A stretch of DNA of 64,000 nt. It comes from Lachnospiraceae bacterium (GTDB lineage Bacteria > Bacillota > Clostridia > Lachnospirales > Lachnospiraceae). Shown here one piece after another: positions 18,112-26,536 of the stretch (position 1 is the first letter of the stretch; every line of letters starts with the position of its first letter). Both the position numbers and the translations under genes were made by a program. The stretch is taken from the NCBI GenBank assembly GCA_016301965.1, contig JAEDOO010000001.1, forward strand, positions 1-64,000. Reading direction: 5' to 3'. The notes beneath the pieces were generated by a model, which ran no database searches, had not been told where the DNA came from, and saw nothing but the letters and a program-made list of their open reading frames with translations.

Positions 18112-19584
18112 ATGAAACTATCCACATTGCTCGAAGGACTGCAGACAGAAATCCTGCAGGGCAGCCCAGATATAGACATCAAAGAAATCATCTACGATTC
18201 CCGAAAAGTAACACCCAAGACCCTTTTCATCTGCGTGCGCGGAGCCAATGCAGACGGACACAGCTTCGCAAAAGAAGTGGCAGCAAAAGGAGCCGCAGCA
18301 CTGATCGTAGAAGAACCCGTAGACGTACCCGAAAACGTAACAGTAATCAAAGTACCAGACAGCCGCTTAGCCATGGCACTCACCGCAGCAGCCTGGTATG
18401 GTCATCCGGCCGAAAAATTAAAGACCATCGGCGTAACCGGAACAAAAGGAAAAACCACGACCACATACCTGGTCAAATCCATTCTTGAAAATGCCGGATA
18501 CAAAGTAGGATTGATCGGCACCATCGAGACGATCATTGGAGAAAAAAAGATTCCTTCCGCCAACACCACACCCGAATCTTACCTGATTCAGAAATATTTT
18601 GCAGAGATGGTGGAGGAAGGCTGCGATTGTGTAGTTATGGAAGTATCCTCCCAGGGACTGATGCTGCACAGAACGGCAGGAATAACCTTTGATTTTGGTA
18701 TATTTACCAACATAGAGCCCGACCATATCGGACCAAACGAACATGCCAGCTTCGAAGAATATCTGGAATGCAAAAGCCGCCTGTTAAGACAGTGCCGCGT
18801 CGGTATCGTCAACAGAGATGACGAACATTTTGATAAAATCATCAAAGGACATACCTGTACTCTGGAAACTTACGGCTTTGGAGAAAAAGCAGACCTCAGA
18901 GCTACCGATATACACCTGGTAACAAAAGGAGGAAGCCTTGGTATTGCATATAAAGCTACGGGACTTTTAGACCTCAATGTAGAAATCGATCTTCCGGGGA
19001 AGTTCAGTATTTATAATTCTCTGACGGCCATTGCCATCTGCCGCCATTTCAACGTTTCCGCAGAAAACATCGTAAAAGCTCTCAAAAATGCCAAAGTCAA
19101 AGGCCGTATTGAAATGGTGCATGTATCGGATGAATTCACACTGATGATTGATTATGCGCACAACGCCATGTCACTGGAAAGCCTTTTGACTACATTGCGG
19201 GAATATCATCCCCATCGTCTCGTATGCCTGTTCGGCTGTGGCGGAAACCGTTCCAGAGACCGACGATTCGAAATGGGAGAAGTATCCGGAAGACTGGCAG
19301 ATCTGACCATTATCACTTCGGATAATCCACGGTTCGAAGAACCGCAGGCCATCATCGAAGACATCAAGACCGGCATGAAAAAGACAGACGGCAAATATGT
19401 GGAGATTCCAGATCGAAAGGAAGCCATTGCTTATGCCATTCACCACGGACAGCCTGGGGATATTGTTGTCCTGGCAGGAAAAGGACATGAGGATTATCAG
19501 GAGATCAAAGGGAAAAAGTATCCTATGGATGAAAGAGTCCTGATCCAGGAAATCCTGGATGAAGACAGCGCACGGGGAGAATAA
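18112..19584 (+). CDS. murE: UDP-MurNAc-tripeptide synthetase (meso-DAP type)
   Basis: This 490-residue protein adds the third amino acid of the peptidoglycan stem peptide in the cytoplasm. Motifs are the ATP loop GVTGTKGKTTT near residue 110, the acceptor motif TTPESYL, and DNPR at 404-407, which in this family marks specificity for meso-diaminopimelate. The ATG at 18112 follows AAAGAGAGG by seven bases. An in-frame ATG at 18052 sits on the promoter -10 box and is rejected. It lies 14.7 kb from the rest of the division and wall cluster and is followed by priA, 53 bp on. Confidence 0.95.
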   Translation: MKLSTLLEGLQTEILQGSPDIDIKEIIYDSRKVTPKTLFICVRGANADGHSFAKEVAAKGAAALIVEEPVDVPENVTVIKVPDSRLAMALTAAAWYGHPAEKLKTIGVTGTKGKTTTTYLVKSILENAGYKVGLIGTIETIIGEKKIPSANTTPESYLIQKYFAEMVEEGCDCVVMEVSSQGLMLHRTAGITFDFGIFTNIEPDHIGPNEHASFEEYLECKSRLLRQCRVGIVNRDDEHFDKIIKGHTCTLETYGFGEKADLRATDIHLVTKGGSLGIAYKATGLLDLNVEIDLPGKFSIYNSLTAIAICRHFNVSAENIVKALKNAKVKGRIEMVHVSDEFTLMIDYAHNAMSLESLLTTLREYHPHRLVCLFGCGGNRSRDRRFEMGEVSGRLADLTIITSDNPRFEEPQAIIEDIKTGMKKTDGKYVEIPDRKEAIAYAIHHGQPGDIVVLAGKGHEDYQEIKGKKYPMDERVLIQEILDEDSARGE

Positions 19585-19637
19585 GCGGGTCACAGCCCTC
19601 GGCTGTGCTCGAAAATGTGCAGATACGGGGGAAAAAC

Positions 19638-21854
19638 ATGAAATATGCGGATGTGATCGTGGATATTTCTGCTGAACAGCTGGACAGACATTTTCAGTAC
19701 AGGATTCCGGCAGCACTGGAGAATAGTGTGTATCCGGGTGTTCAGGTGGAAATTCCCTTTGGCGCCGGAAATAAAGTGATCCGGGGATATGTGATGCAGA
19801 TTACCAATCAGCCGGATTATGATCCAAAAAAAATAAAAGATATTCGTTCTCTGTGTGAGCGAAGTGAAACTGTAGAAAGCCGTATGATGGAATTGGCCGT
19901 CTGGATCAGAAAAACGTATGGCTGTACCATGCTGCAGGCCTTGCGGACAGTTTTGCCAATACGACAGAAAACAGAACGACACATAAAGAAAAAAATAGTG
20001 CGGACCGCAGAAAAAGAGGAGATTTTATCACGCATACAGGAAGAAAGACGGAAAAATCATAGAGCAAGAGAACGGTTTCTTTGTTACGTTTTAGAACATG
20101 AAGAAGCAGAGTATTCTTCCTGTATAAAAGAGCTTAAATTAAATGCGGGAATTCTCAAAGCCTTTGAGAAAGAGGGCGTGGTTCGCATAGTGGACGCAAC
20201 GGCCTCTGTGCCGATGAAGATTTCAGGCATGCATAGAGATATGCCTATCCTGACTGCCGAACAAGTAAAGACCCTGACAGAAATCAGAGAAGAGTGGGAG
20301 AGGCAAGAGCCACGTCCTGTTCTTTTGCAGGGAATCACCGGCAGCGGCAAGACCATGCTTTATATGCATTTGATTGAACAGACTTTGCGGGAAGGAAGGC
20401 AGGCGATTCTTCTTGTTCCGGAAATTGCGCTGACTTATCAGAACGTGGAGCGTTTTTGCCAGTGTTTTCAGGATAAAGTGGCCATTCTTCACTCCCGTCT
20501 TTCAGCCGGTGAGAAAGCTCAGCAATTTGAACGGGCACGAAACGGCAGCGCTTCTATTATGATCGGTCCGCGCTCAGCACTGTTTGCCCCGTTTCCCAAT
20601 CTGGGACTGATCATTGTGGATGAGGAGCAGGAAACTTCCTACCATAGCGAGAAAACTCCTCGTTACCATGCCAGAGAAACAGCCGTTGAGAGAGGAAGGC
20701 TTGAGAAGGCGCATGTCGTTCTGGGATCGGCCACTCCATCTTTGGAGGCCGCCTGGCGCTGTGAACAAGGGTTGTACAAAAAGGTGGAATTAAACAGTCG
20801 TTATGGTCGTCATGGACTTCCGACAGTATATATCACAGATATGCGGGAAGAACTGAAATCGGGCAACCGTTCTGTATTCAGCAGACAGCTTCTGACTTCT
20901 CTTCGAGAATGTCTGGACAGAAAAGAGCAGGCGCTTTTGTTTTTGAACAGAAGAGGGTATGCCGGGTTTATTTCCTGCCGTATGTGCGGATACGTCATCA
21001 AATGTCCGCATTGTGATGTCTCCATGACAATGCACAGAGATGGTCGTCTTGTCTGTCATTACTGTGGACGAAGTAAAAGTCCGGTCAATGTCTGTCCCTC
21101 CTGCGGATCACCCTATATCAGTGCTTTTCGGGCCGGTACGCAGCAGATTGAAGAGATGCTGCACAGGGAATTTCCAGAGGCCAGAATTCTTCGGATGGAC
21201 ATGGATACAACCCGACACAAAAATGATCACGAAGAGATCATCAGAACCTTTGGAGAACATAAGGCAGACATCCTGATCGGTACACAGATGATCGTAAAAG
21301 GACATGATTTTCCGGAAGTAACACTTGTGGGAGTTCTGGCGGCAGATATGTCACTGTTTTCTGCGGATTATCGATCTGCAGAGAGAACCTTTCAGCTGCT
21401 GACGCAGGCTATAGGGCGGGCCGGACGGGCCGAAAAGGCAGGCTGCGCAGTAATACAGACGTATCATCCGGAACATTATGCCATAGAGGCTGCTGCAGTG
21501 CAGGATTATGGACAGTTTTATCAGCAGGAAATCGGATATCGTGAGCTTATGGGATATCCGCCAGCCAGTTCCCTGTTGGCCATACATGTCAGTTTTACAG
21601 ATGCCGACCGGCTGGATATGGCCATGACATATCTGAAGCGTTTTCTGGAGAGAATCACACAGAAGGCAGAGGTGCAGATCATTGGCCCTGCCGACGAAGC
21701 AGTGGCCAAAATTAACGATATGTACCGCCGGGCGATCTATATCAAGGGAAAAGATGAACAACTTTTAAAAATTCTGCGGGAGCAGACAGAGCATTATATA
21801 GAAATCAATAAAGGCTTTGAGGCCATGTATATACAATACGATTTAAATGCATAG
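19638..21854 (+). CDS. priA: Primosomal replication restart helicase PriA
   Basis: This 738-residue superfamily 2 DNA helicase reloads the replisome at stalled forks. Visible parts are the N-terminal DNA-binding domain (about 1-105), Walker A GITGSGKT near residue 238, the zinc-binding CRMCGYVIKCPHC...CHYCG...CPSCGS cluster, and motif VI QAIGRAGRAEKAG. Motif II reads DEEQ where PriA proteins normally have DEEH. The ATG at 19638 has GGGGGAAAAAC before it. An in-frame GTG at 19605 has no ribosome site. It is followed by def, fmt and rsmB with short gaps, a common Firmicute order. Confidence 0.95.
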   Translation: MKYADVIVDISAEQLDRHFQYRIPAALENSVYPGVQVEIPFGAGNKVIRGYVMQITNQPDYDPKKIKDIRSLCERSETVESRMMELAVWIRKTYGCTMLQALRTVLPIRQKTERHIKKKIVRTAEKEEILSRIQEERRKNHRARERFLCYVLEHEEAEYSSCIKELKLNAGILKAFEKEGVVRIVDATASVPMKISGMHRDMPILTAEQVKTLTEIREEWERQEPRPVLLQGITGSGKTMLYMHLIEQTLREGRQAILLVPEIALTYQNVERFCQCFQDKVAILHSRLSAGEKAQQFERARNGSASIMIGPRSALFAPFPNLGLIIVDEEQETSYHSEKTPRYHARETAVERGRLEKAHVVLGSATPSLEAAWRCEQGLYKKVELNSRYGRHGLPTVYITDMREELKSGNRSVFSRQLLTSLRECLDRKEQALLFLNRRGYAGFISCRMCGYVIKCPHCDVSMTMHRDGRLVCHYCGRSKSPVNVCPSCGSPYISAFRAGTQQIEEMLHREFPEARILRMDMDTTRHKNDHEEIIRTFGEHKADILIGTQMIVKGHDFPEVTLVGVLAADMSLFSADYRSAERTFQLLTQAIGRAGRAEKAGCAVIQTYHPEHYAIEAAAVQDYGQFYQQEIGYRELMGYPPASSLLAIHVSFTDADRLDMAMTYLKRFLERITQKAEVQIIGPADEAVAKINDMYRRAIYIKGKDEQLLKILREQTEHYIEINKGFEAMYIQYDLNA

Positions 21855-21865
21855 AGGAGGACGTT

Positions 21866-22375
21866 ATGGCAATCAGAAATATTCGGGTGATGGGAGACAG
21901 GGTACTGACAAAGGTCTGCCGTCCCGTAGAACAGATGACAGATAAAATCAGTACGTTGATCGGAGACATGTTTGATACCATGTATGATGCCTGTGGTGTG
22001 GGTCTGGCGGCACCTCAGGTAGGCATCCTGAAACGAATCGTTGTGATCGATGTGGGAGACGGAGAGGCATATTGTCTGATCAATCCCGAGATCGTAGAAA
22101 CTTCCGGCAGTCAGACAGGTGATGAAGGCTGCTTAAGCGTACCGGGAAAAGCCGGTAAGGTGACCAGACCGGATCATGTAGTGGTGCGTGCGCTGGATGA
22201 GAATATGGAACCTATTGAGGTGACAGGAGAGGGGCTTCTGGCCAGAGCTATATGTCATGAATGCGAGCATCTGGATGGTATTCTGTATGTGGAACATGTG
22301 GAAGGCGAGCTTCATGATGTATCCTATGATGAAGAGGATGCTTTTGATGAGATAGATGAGCTGATCGAAAAGTAA
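21866..22375 (+). CDS. def: Peptide deformylase
   Basis: This 169-residue metalloenzyme removes the N-formyl group from nascent proteins. All three motifs are present: GVGLAAPQVG (about 46-55), EGCLS with the metal-binding Cys (about 89-93), and HECEHLDG (HExxH, about 131-138). AGAGGAGG precedes the ATG by six bases. It lies 11 bp after priA and just before fmt, the formylating counterpart. Confidence 0.96.
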   Translation: MAIRNIRVMGDRVLTKVCRPVEQMTDKISTLIGDMFDTMYDACGVGLAAPQVGILKRIVVIDVGDGEAYCLINPEIVETSGSQTGDEGCLSVPGKAGKVTRPDHVVVRALDENMEPIEVTGEGLLARAICHECEHLDGILYVEHVEGELHDVSYDEEDAFDEIDELIEK

Positions 22376-22396
22376 GGCAGGAAGCAGGTGAGAAAG

Positions 22397-23329
22397 ATGA
22401 AAGCAATATTTATGGGAACACCGGATTTTGCTGTGGGAGCCTTAAAAAAACTGGCAGAAGACGGTCATGAGATACTCGCTGTCATTACGCAGCCGGATAA
22501 ACCCCAGGGCCGGAAAATGGTACTGACTCCGCCGCCGGTTAAAGAAGAAGCACTGCGTCTGGGGCTGGAGGTATATCAGCCCAAACGAGTACGTGATCCG
22601 GAATGTGTGGAATATATGAAAAGCCTGCATCCGGAGGTGATCATCGTGGCTGCTTTCGGACAGATCCTTCCGAAAGAAATCCTTTATCTGCCCAGATTTG
22701 GCTGCCTGAATATTCATGCCTCTCTGCTTCCGAAATACCGGGGGGCAGCCCCGATCCAGAGAGCAATTATCGATGGTGAAAAAGAGACGGGTGTAACGAT
22801 GATGCGTATGGATGAAGGTCTGGATACCGGCGACATGCTGACAAAAGTTGTTGTACCTATTGAAGCGGATGAGACGGGCGGCAGCCTGTTTGACAAGCTT
22901 AGTGCTGCCGGTGCCAAGCTGATGAGCGAGACACTGCAAGCACTCATGGTGGAGGATATTCCCGGAGAAAAACAGCCGGAAAAAAGTCCGACACCGTATG
23001 CGGCTATGATCCGCCGGGAGGATGGCGTGATCGATTGGAAAAATTCTGCGGTTTCGCTGGAACGTCTTGTCCGCGGACTTTCCCCCTGGCCGGGATGCAC
23101 TACTCGTCTGCAGGGAAAGCAGCTGAAGGTGTGGAAGACCAGAGTATGCCGTGAAAATTCCGAACAGTGTGCCGGCAGTGTATGCTGCACAAAAAAGGAT
23201 GCACTTTGTGTACAGACCGCAGATGGGATCTTAGAAATCCTGGAACTTCAGCTGGAGGGCAAAAAGCGGATGGATGCTGCAACATTTTTAAGAGGCTGCA
23301 AGATTGCAGCTGGGACAATATTGGGATGA
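22397..23329 (+). CDS. fmt: Methionyl-tRNA formyltransferase
   Basis: This 310-residue protein formylates initiator Met-tRNA using 10-formyltetrahydrofolate. Signatures are the N-terminal FMGTPDFAVGAL, the catalytic-loop region NIHASLLPKYRGAAPIQRAI, and DTGDML. The C-terminal OB-like tRNA-binding domain begins at about 205. I chose the ATG 22397 because AGGTGAG sits at the right distance and the family starts just before FMGTP. A GTG nine bases upstream is possible. It is co-transcribed with def. Confidence 0.95.
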   Translation: MKAIFMGTPDFAVGALKKLAEDGHEILAVITQPDKPQGRKMVLTPPPVKEEALRLGLEVYQPKRVRDPECVEYMKSLHPEVIIVAAFGQILPKEILYLPRFGCLNIHASLLPKYRGAAPIQRAIIDGEKETGVTMMRMDEGLDTGDMLTKVVVPIEADETGGSLFDKLSAAGAKLMSETLQALMVEDIPGEKQPEKSPTPYAAMIRREDGVIDWKNSAVSLERLVRGLSPWPGCTTRLQGKQLKVWKTRVCRENSEQCAGSVCCTKKDALCVQTADGILEILELQLEGKKRMDAATFLRGCKIAAGTILG

Positions 23330-23392
23330 TTTTACATGTGTGCATGTATGGAAACAGCACAAAATTATCAGATACAGAGAGGGGGAGTATAG

Positions 23393-24763
23393 ATGGCGCA
23401 GGTAAGCCTGACCCGTGAACTGGTCATGCAGATGCTGCTTTCTGTCAGTCAGGAAGAGCAGTACAGCCATCTGGTACTGCGGGAGACACTGGAGAAATAT
23501 CAGTTCCTTCCCAAACAGGACAGGGCGTTTATTACCCGGGTCTTTGAGGGAACGATCGAAAATCGCATACAGATCGATTATTGGGTCGATCAGATATCCA
23601 GTGTGAAAGTAAACAAGATGAAACCGGCAATTCGTGAAATTATTCGAAGTGCTGTTTATCAGATCGTATATATGGACGGTGTGCCAGACTCCGCAGCCTG
23701 CAACGAGGCTGTAAAACTGGCACAGAAAAAAGGATTTTACAGTCTGAAGGGATTTGTAAATGCCGTTCTTCGCAATCTCATCAGAACAAAAGACAATTTG
23801 CCTATGCCGCCTGTGACAATGGAAAAAACCTTTTTGTCTGTGAAATATTCGATACCGGAATGGCTGGTGGAAAAGTGGATCAATGTTTATGGAGAAGAAA
23901 TAACAGAAAGGATTTTAAAAGATTTCCTCAGAGAGCGTCCAACGACTGTCCGCGTCAAGACCTTTTGTTCGGATGTGGAACTGACATTGAATATGCTGAG
24001 GGAAGATGGCGTGACGGTGGAAAAAGCCCCATATGTCGATACAGCATATAATATTTCCGGATTTGACTATATTCCGGGTCTGAAGGCCTTTCGGGAAGGC
24101 AGGATCCAGGTGCAGGATGTCAGTTCTATGCTCGTGGCTGTCTGTGCGGCCCCGAAAAGAGGAGATGCTGTTCTTGATATTTGCGCGGCACCGGGAGGCA
24201 AGAGTCTTCATATAGCAGATCTTTTGCAGGGCACGGGCAATGTGCAGGCCAGAGATCTGACAGAATATAAGATCGGTCTGATCCAGAAGAATATTGACCG
24301 GTGCGGAGTGGTCAATGTGGAAGCTGTCCGTCAGGATGCGACGATATTTGACCGTAAGAGTGCAGAGCAGTTTGATATAGTTCTGGCGGATGTCCCCTGT
24401 TCTGGCCTTGGCGTGATCGGTAAAAAAACAGATATCAAATACAGAATGGATCCGGAAAAGATCCGGGATCTGGTGCAGCTGCAGAGACAGATTCTGCACA
24501 ATGCCGCTGCTTATGTGAAACCAGGCGGAGTTCTTCTGTACAGTACCTGTACCATCTGTGAGGAAGAAAACCAGGAAAATGTAAAATGGCTGACACAGCA
24601 TTATCCTTTTCATGCAGAAAGTCTGGATCCTTATCTGCCGCCGCAGCTTCGCAGCGATCTGACGCAGTGGGGAATGCTGCAGCTTCTGCCGGGAATTCAC
24701 AAAACAGATGGCTTCTTCCTGGCCAGACTGAAGAAGGAGGAAGACGATGGACTGGGATTGTAA
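23393..24763 (+). CDS. rsmB: 16S rRNA (cytosine-967-C5)-methyltransferase
   Basis: This 456-residue protein has an N-terminal NusB-like RNA-binding domain (about 1-140) and a SAM-dependent methyltransferase domain. The SAM loop DICAAPGGKSLH is near residue 260. The two catalytic-type cysteines are in DVPCSGLG and STCT. It methylates C967 of 16S rRNA. AGAGGGGGAG precedes the ATG. Its last 17 bases overlap the rlmN start, indicating translational coupling of two RNA-modification genes. Confidence 0.94.
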   Translation: MAQVSLTRELVMQMLLSVSQEEQYSHLVLRETLEKYQFLPKQDRAFITRVFEGTIENRIQIDYWVDQISSVKVNKMKPAIREIIRSAVYQIVYMDGVPDSAACNEAVKLAQKKGFYSLKGFVNAVLRNLIRTKDNLPMPPVTMEKTFLSVKYSIPEWLVEKWINVYGEEITERILKDFLRERPTTVRVKTFCSDVELTLNMLREDGVTVEKAPYVDTAYNISGFDYIPGLKAFREGRIQVQDVSSMLVAVCAAPKRGDAVLDICAAPGGKSLHIADLLQGTGNVQARDLTEYKIGLIQKNIDRCGVVNVEAVRQDATIFDRKSAEQFDIVLADVPCSGLGVIGKKTDIKYRMDPEKIRDLVQLQRQILHNAAAYVKPGGVLLYSTCTICEEENQENVKWLTQHYPFHAESLDPYLPPQLRSDLTQWGMLQLLPGIHKTDGFFLARLKKEEDDGLGL

Positions 24764-25784
24764 ATCTATGCTTCCGGAAGAACTGAAGATCCTGGCAGCA
24801 CAGATGGGAGAAAAACCCTTCCGGGCATCGCAGCTTTTTGGCTGGATCCACGAAAAGAACGTTTGTACTTACGATGAAATGACAAATCTTCCGGCTGCTT
24901 TTCGACAGCGTCTTGAAAAGGAGTATCCACTGGTAACACTGGAGTGCGTACGGATGCAGGTATCAAAACTGGATGGAACCCGTAAATTCCTTTTCCGTCT
25001 GGAAGATGGCAATGTGGTGGAGAGCGTATGGATGGAATACCATCATGGCAACAGCGTCTGTATTTCTACACAGGTAGGATGTAAGATGGGCTGTCGCTTC
25101 TGTGCTTCCACACTGGATGGCTGGGTCCGTAATCTGAAGCCTTCAGAAATGCTGGAACAGATCTACCAGATCCAGAGGATCATGAAAGCAAGAGTATCCA
25201 ACATTGTTCTTATGGGTACCGGAGAACCGATGGATAATTATGATGCGGTGGTTCGTTTTATCCGCCTGATCAGCCACGAAAAGGGGTTGAATATCAGCCA
25301 GAGAAACATTACGGTTTCTACCTGCGGTATCGTACCAAAGATCCGGCAGTTTGCGGACGAACAGCTGAATGTGACACTGGCCCTTTCGCTTCATGCGCCG
25401 AATGATGAAAAAAGAAGGGAATTGATGCCCATTGCCAATCGTTATCACCTGGATGAGGTGATGGATGCCTGCCGATATTATTATGAACGTACCGGCCGTC
25501 GACTTACGTTTGAATACAGTCTGGTGGGAGGAAAAAATGACGCAGAAGAGGATGCCAGACAGCTGGCCAGCCTTTTGAAAGGACTCAACTGTCATGTGAA
25601 TCTGATCCCTGTAAATCCCATAAAAGAGAGAGATTACGTGCAGTCTGGCCAAAAAGTTATCGAGGCATTTAAAAATAAACTTGAAAAATACAAAATTAAT
25701 GTTACTATTAGAAGGGAAATGGGCCGGGATATTGACGGCGCATGTGGTCAGCTGAGAAAGAGTTATATGGACAAGAAGGAGTAA
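24747..25784 (+). CDS. rlmN: 23S rRNA/tRNA adenine C2-methyltransferase, radical SAM
   Basis: This 345-residue radical SAM enzyme makes 2-methyladenosine in 23S rRNA and some tRNAs. The [4Fe-4S] motif CKMGCRFC is near residues 112-119. The SAM-binding MGTGEPMDNY follows, and the C-terminal DIDGACGQLRKS carries the conserved second reactive cysteine. The ATG lies inside the rsmB tail, seven bases after AAGGAGGAAG. The gene that follows is the PP2C phosphatase. Confidence 0.96.
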   Translation: MDWDCKSMLPEELKILAAQMGEKPFRASQLFGWIHEKNVCTYDEMTNLPAAFRQRLEKEYPLVTLECVRMQVSKLDGTRKFLFRLEDGNVVESVWMEYHHGNSVCISTQVGCKMGCRFCASTLDGWVRNLKPSEMLEQIYQIQRIMKARVSNIVLMGTGEPMDNYDAVVRFIRLISHEKGLNISQRNITVSTCGIVPKIRQFADEQLNVTLALSLHAPNDEKRRELMPIANRYHLDEVMDACRYYYERTGRRLTFEYSLVGGKNDAEEDARQLASLLKGLNCHVNLIPVNPIKERDYVQSGQKVIEAFKNKLEKYKINVTIRREMGRDIDGACGQLRKSYMDKKE

Positions 25785-25795
25785 CTGACATTAAG

Positions 25796-26536
25796 ATGAA
25801 GTCATACGCATTGACAGACGTTGGCAGAGTCAGACATACGAATCAGGATTATCTCTTCGCATCCGATGAACCAATCGGTAATCTGCCGAACCTGTATATC
25901 GTTGCCGATGGTATGGGAGGCCATAATGCGGGAGATTATGCATCCCGCTGTGCGGTCGGTACGGTGATCGATACTGTACGGGGGGAAAGAGAATTTAATC
26001 CGATACGTATCCTGCATTCCGCCATCGAAAAGGCAAATCAGGAAGTATATACAAAGGCCCAGCAGGATAAGGCACTGGAAGGTATGGGTACGACAATGGT
26101 GGCTGTGACCATTGTGGGAAAATACGCTTATGTGGCCAATGTAGGTGACAGCCGTTTATATGTGATCGGCAGTCAGCTTTTACAGATTACCCGGGATCAC
26201 TCGCTGGTAGGTGAGATGGTACGTATGGGTGAGCTTACAGAAGAAGAAGGACGTGTTCATCCGGACAAAAACATTATTACCCGTGCATTGGGGATCAATC
26301 CTACCGTCAAAGTGGATTTTTTTGATGTTAAACTGGAGGATAACAATAGTATCATGATGTGTTCTGACGGCCTGAGCAATATGGTACCGGCCGAAGAGAT
26401 CTTACAGACTGTACAGTCTTGCGTGGGAGAGCAGAATAAGGCACAGTGTCTGATAGATAAAGCAAATGAGAATGGCGGCAAGGACAATATTGCCGTTATT
26501 GTGATTGAACCGTTTACAGATGAGGTGAATATATGA
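25796..26536 (+). CDS. prpC: PP2C-type Ser/Thr protein phosphatase
   Basis: This 246-residue metal-dependent phosphatase has the PP2C motifs in order: N-terminal TDVGRVRHTNQD, VADGMGGHNAGD (metal-binding Asp), GTTMVAV, VANVGDSRLY, MCSDGLSNM, and GGKDNIAVIV near the end. It overlaps the PASTA kinase gene by four bases (ATGA). The two form the usual phosphatase/kinase pair that adjusts wall synthesis and growth. I chose the ATG at 25796 because the family starts there. AAGGAG is rather far upstream (about 14 bases). Confidence 0.95.
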   Translation: MKSYALTDVGRVRHTNQDYLFASDEPIGNLPNLYIVADGMGGHNAGDYASRCAVGTVIDTVRGEREFNPIRILHSAIEKANQEVYTKAQQDKALEGMGTTMVAVTIVGKYAYVANVGDSRLYVIGSQLLQITRDHSLVGEMVRMGELTEEEGRVHPDKNIITRALGINPTVKVDFFDVKLEDNNSIMMCSDGLSNMVPAEEILQTVQSCVGEQNKAQCLIDKANENGGKDNIAVIVIEPFTDEVNI

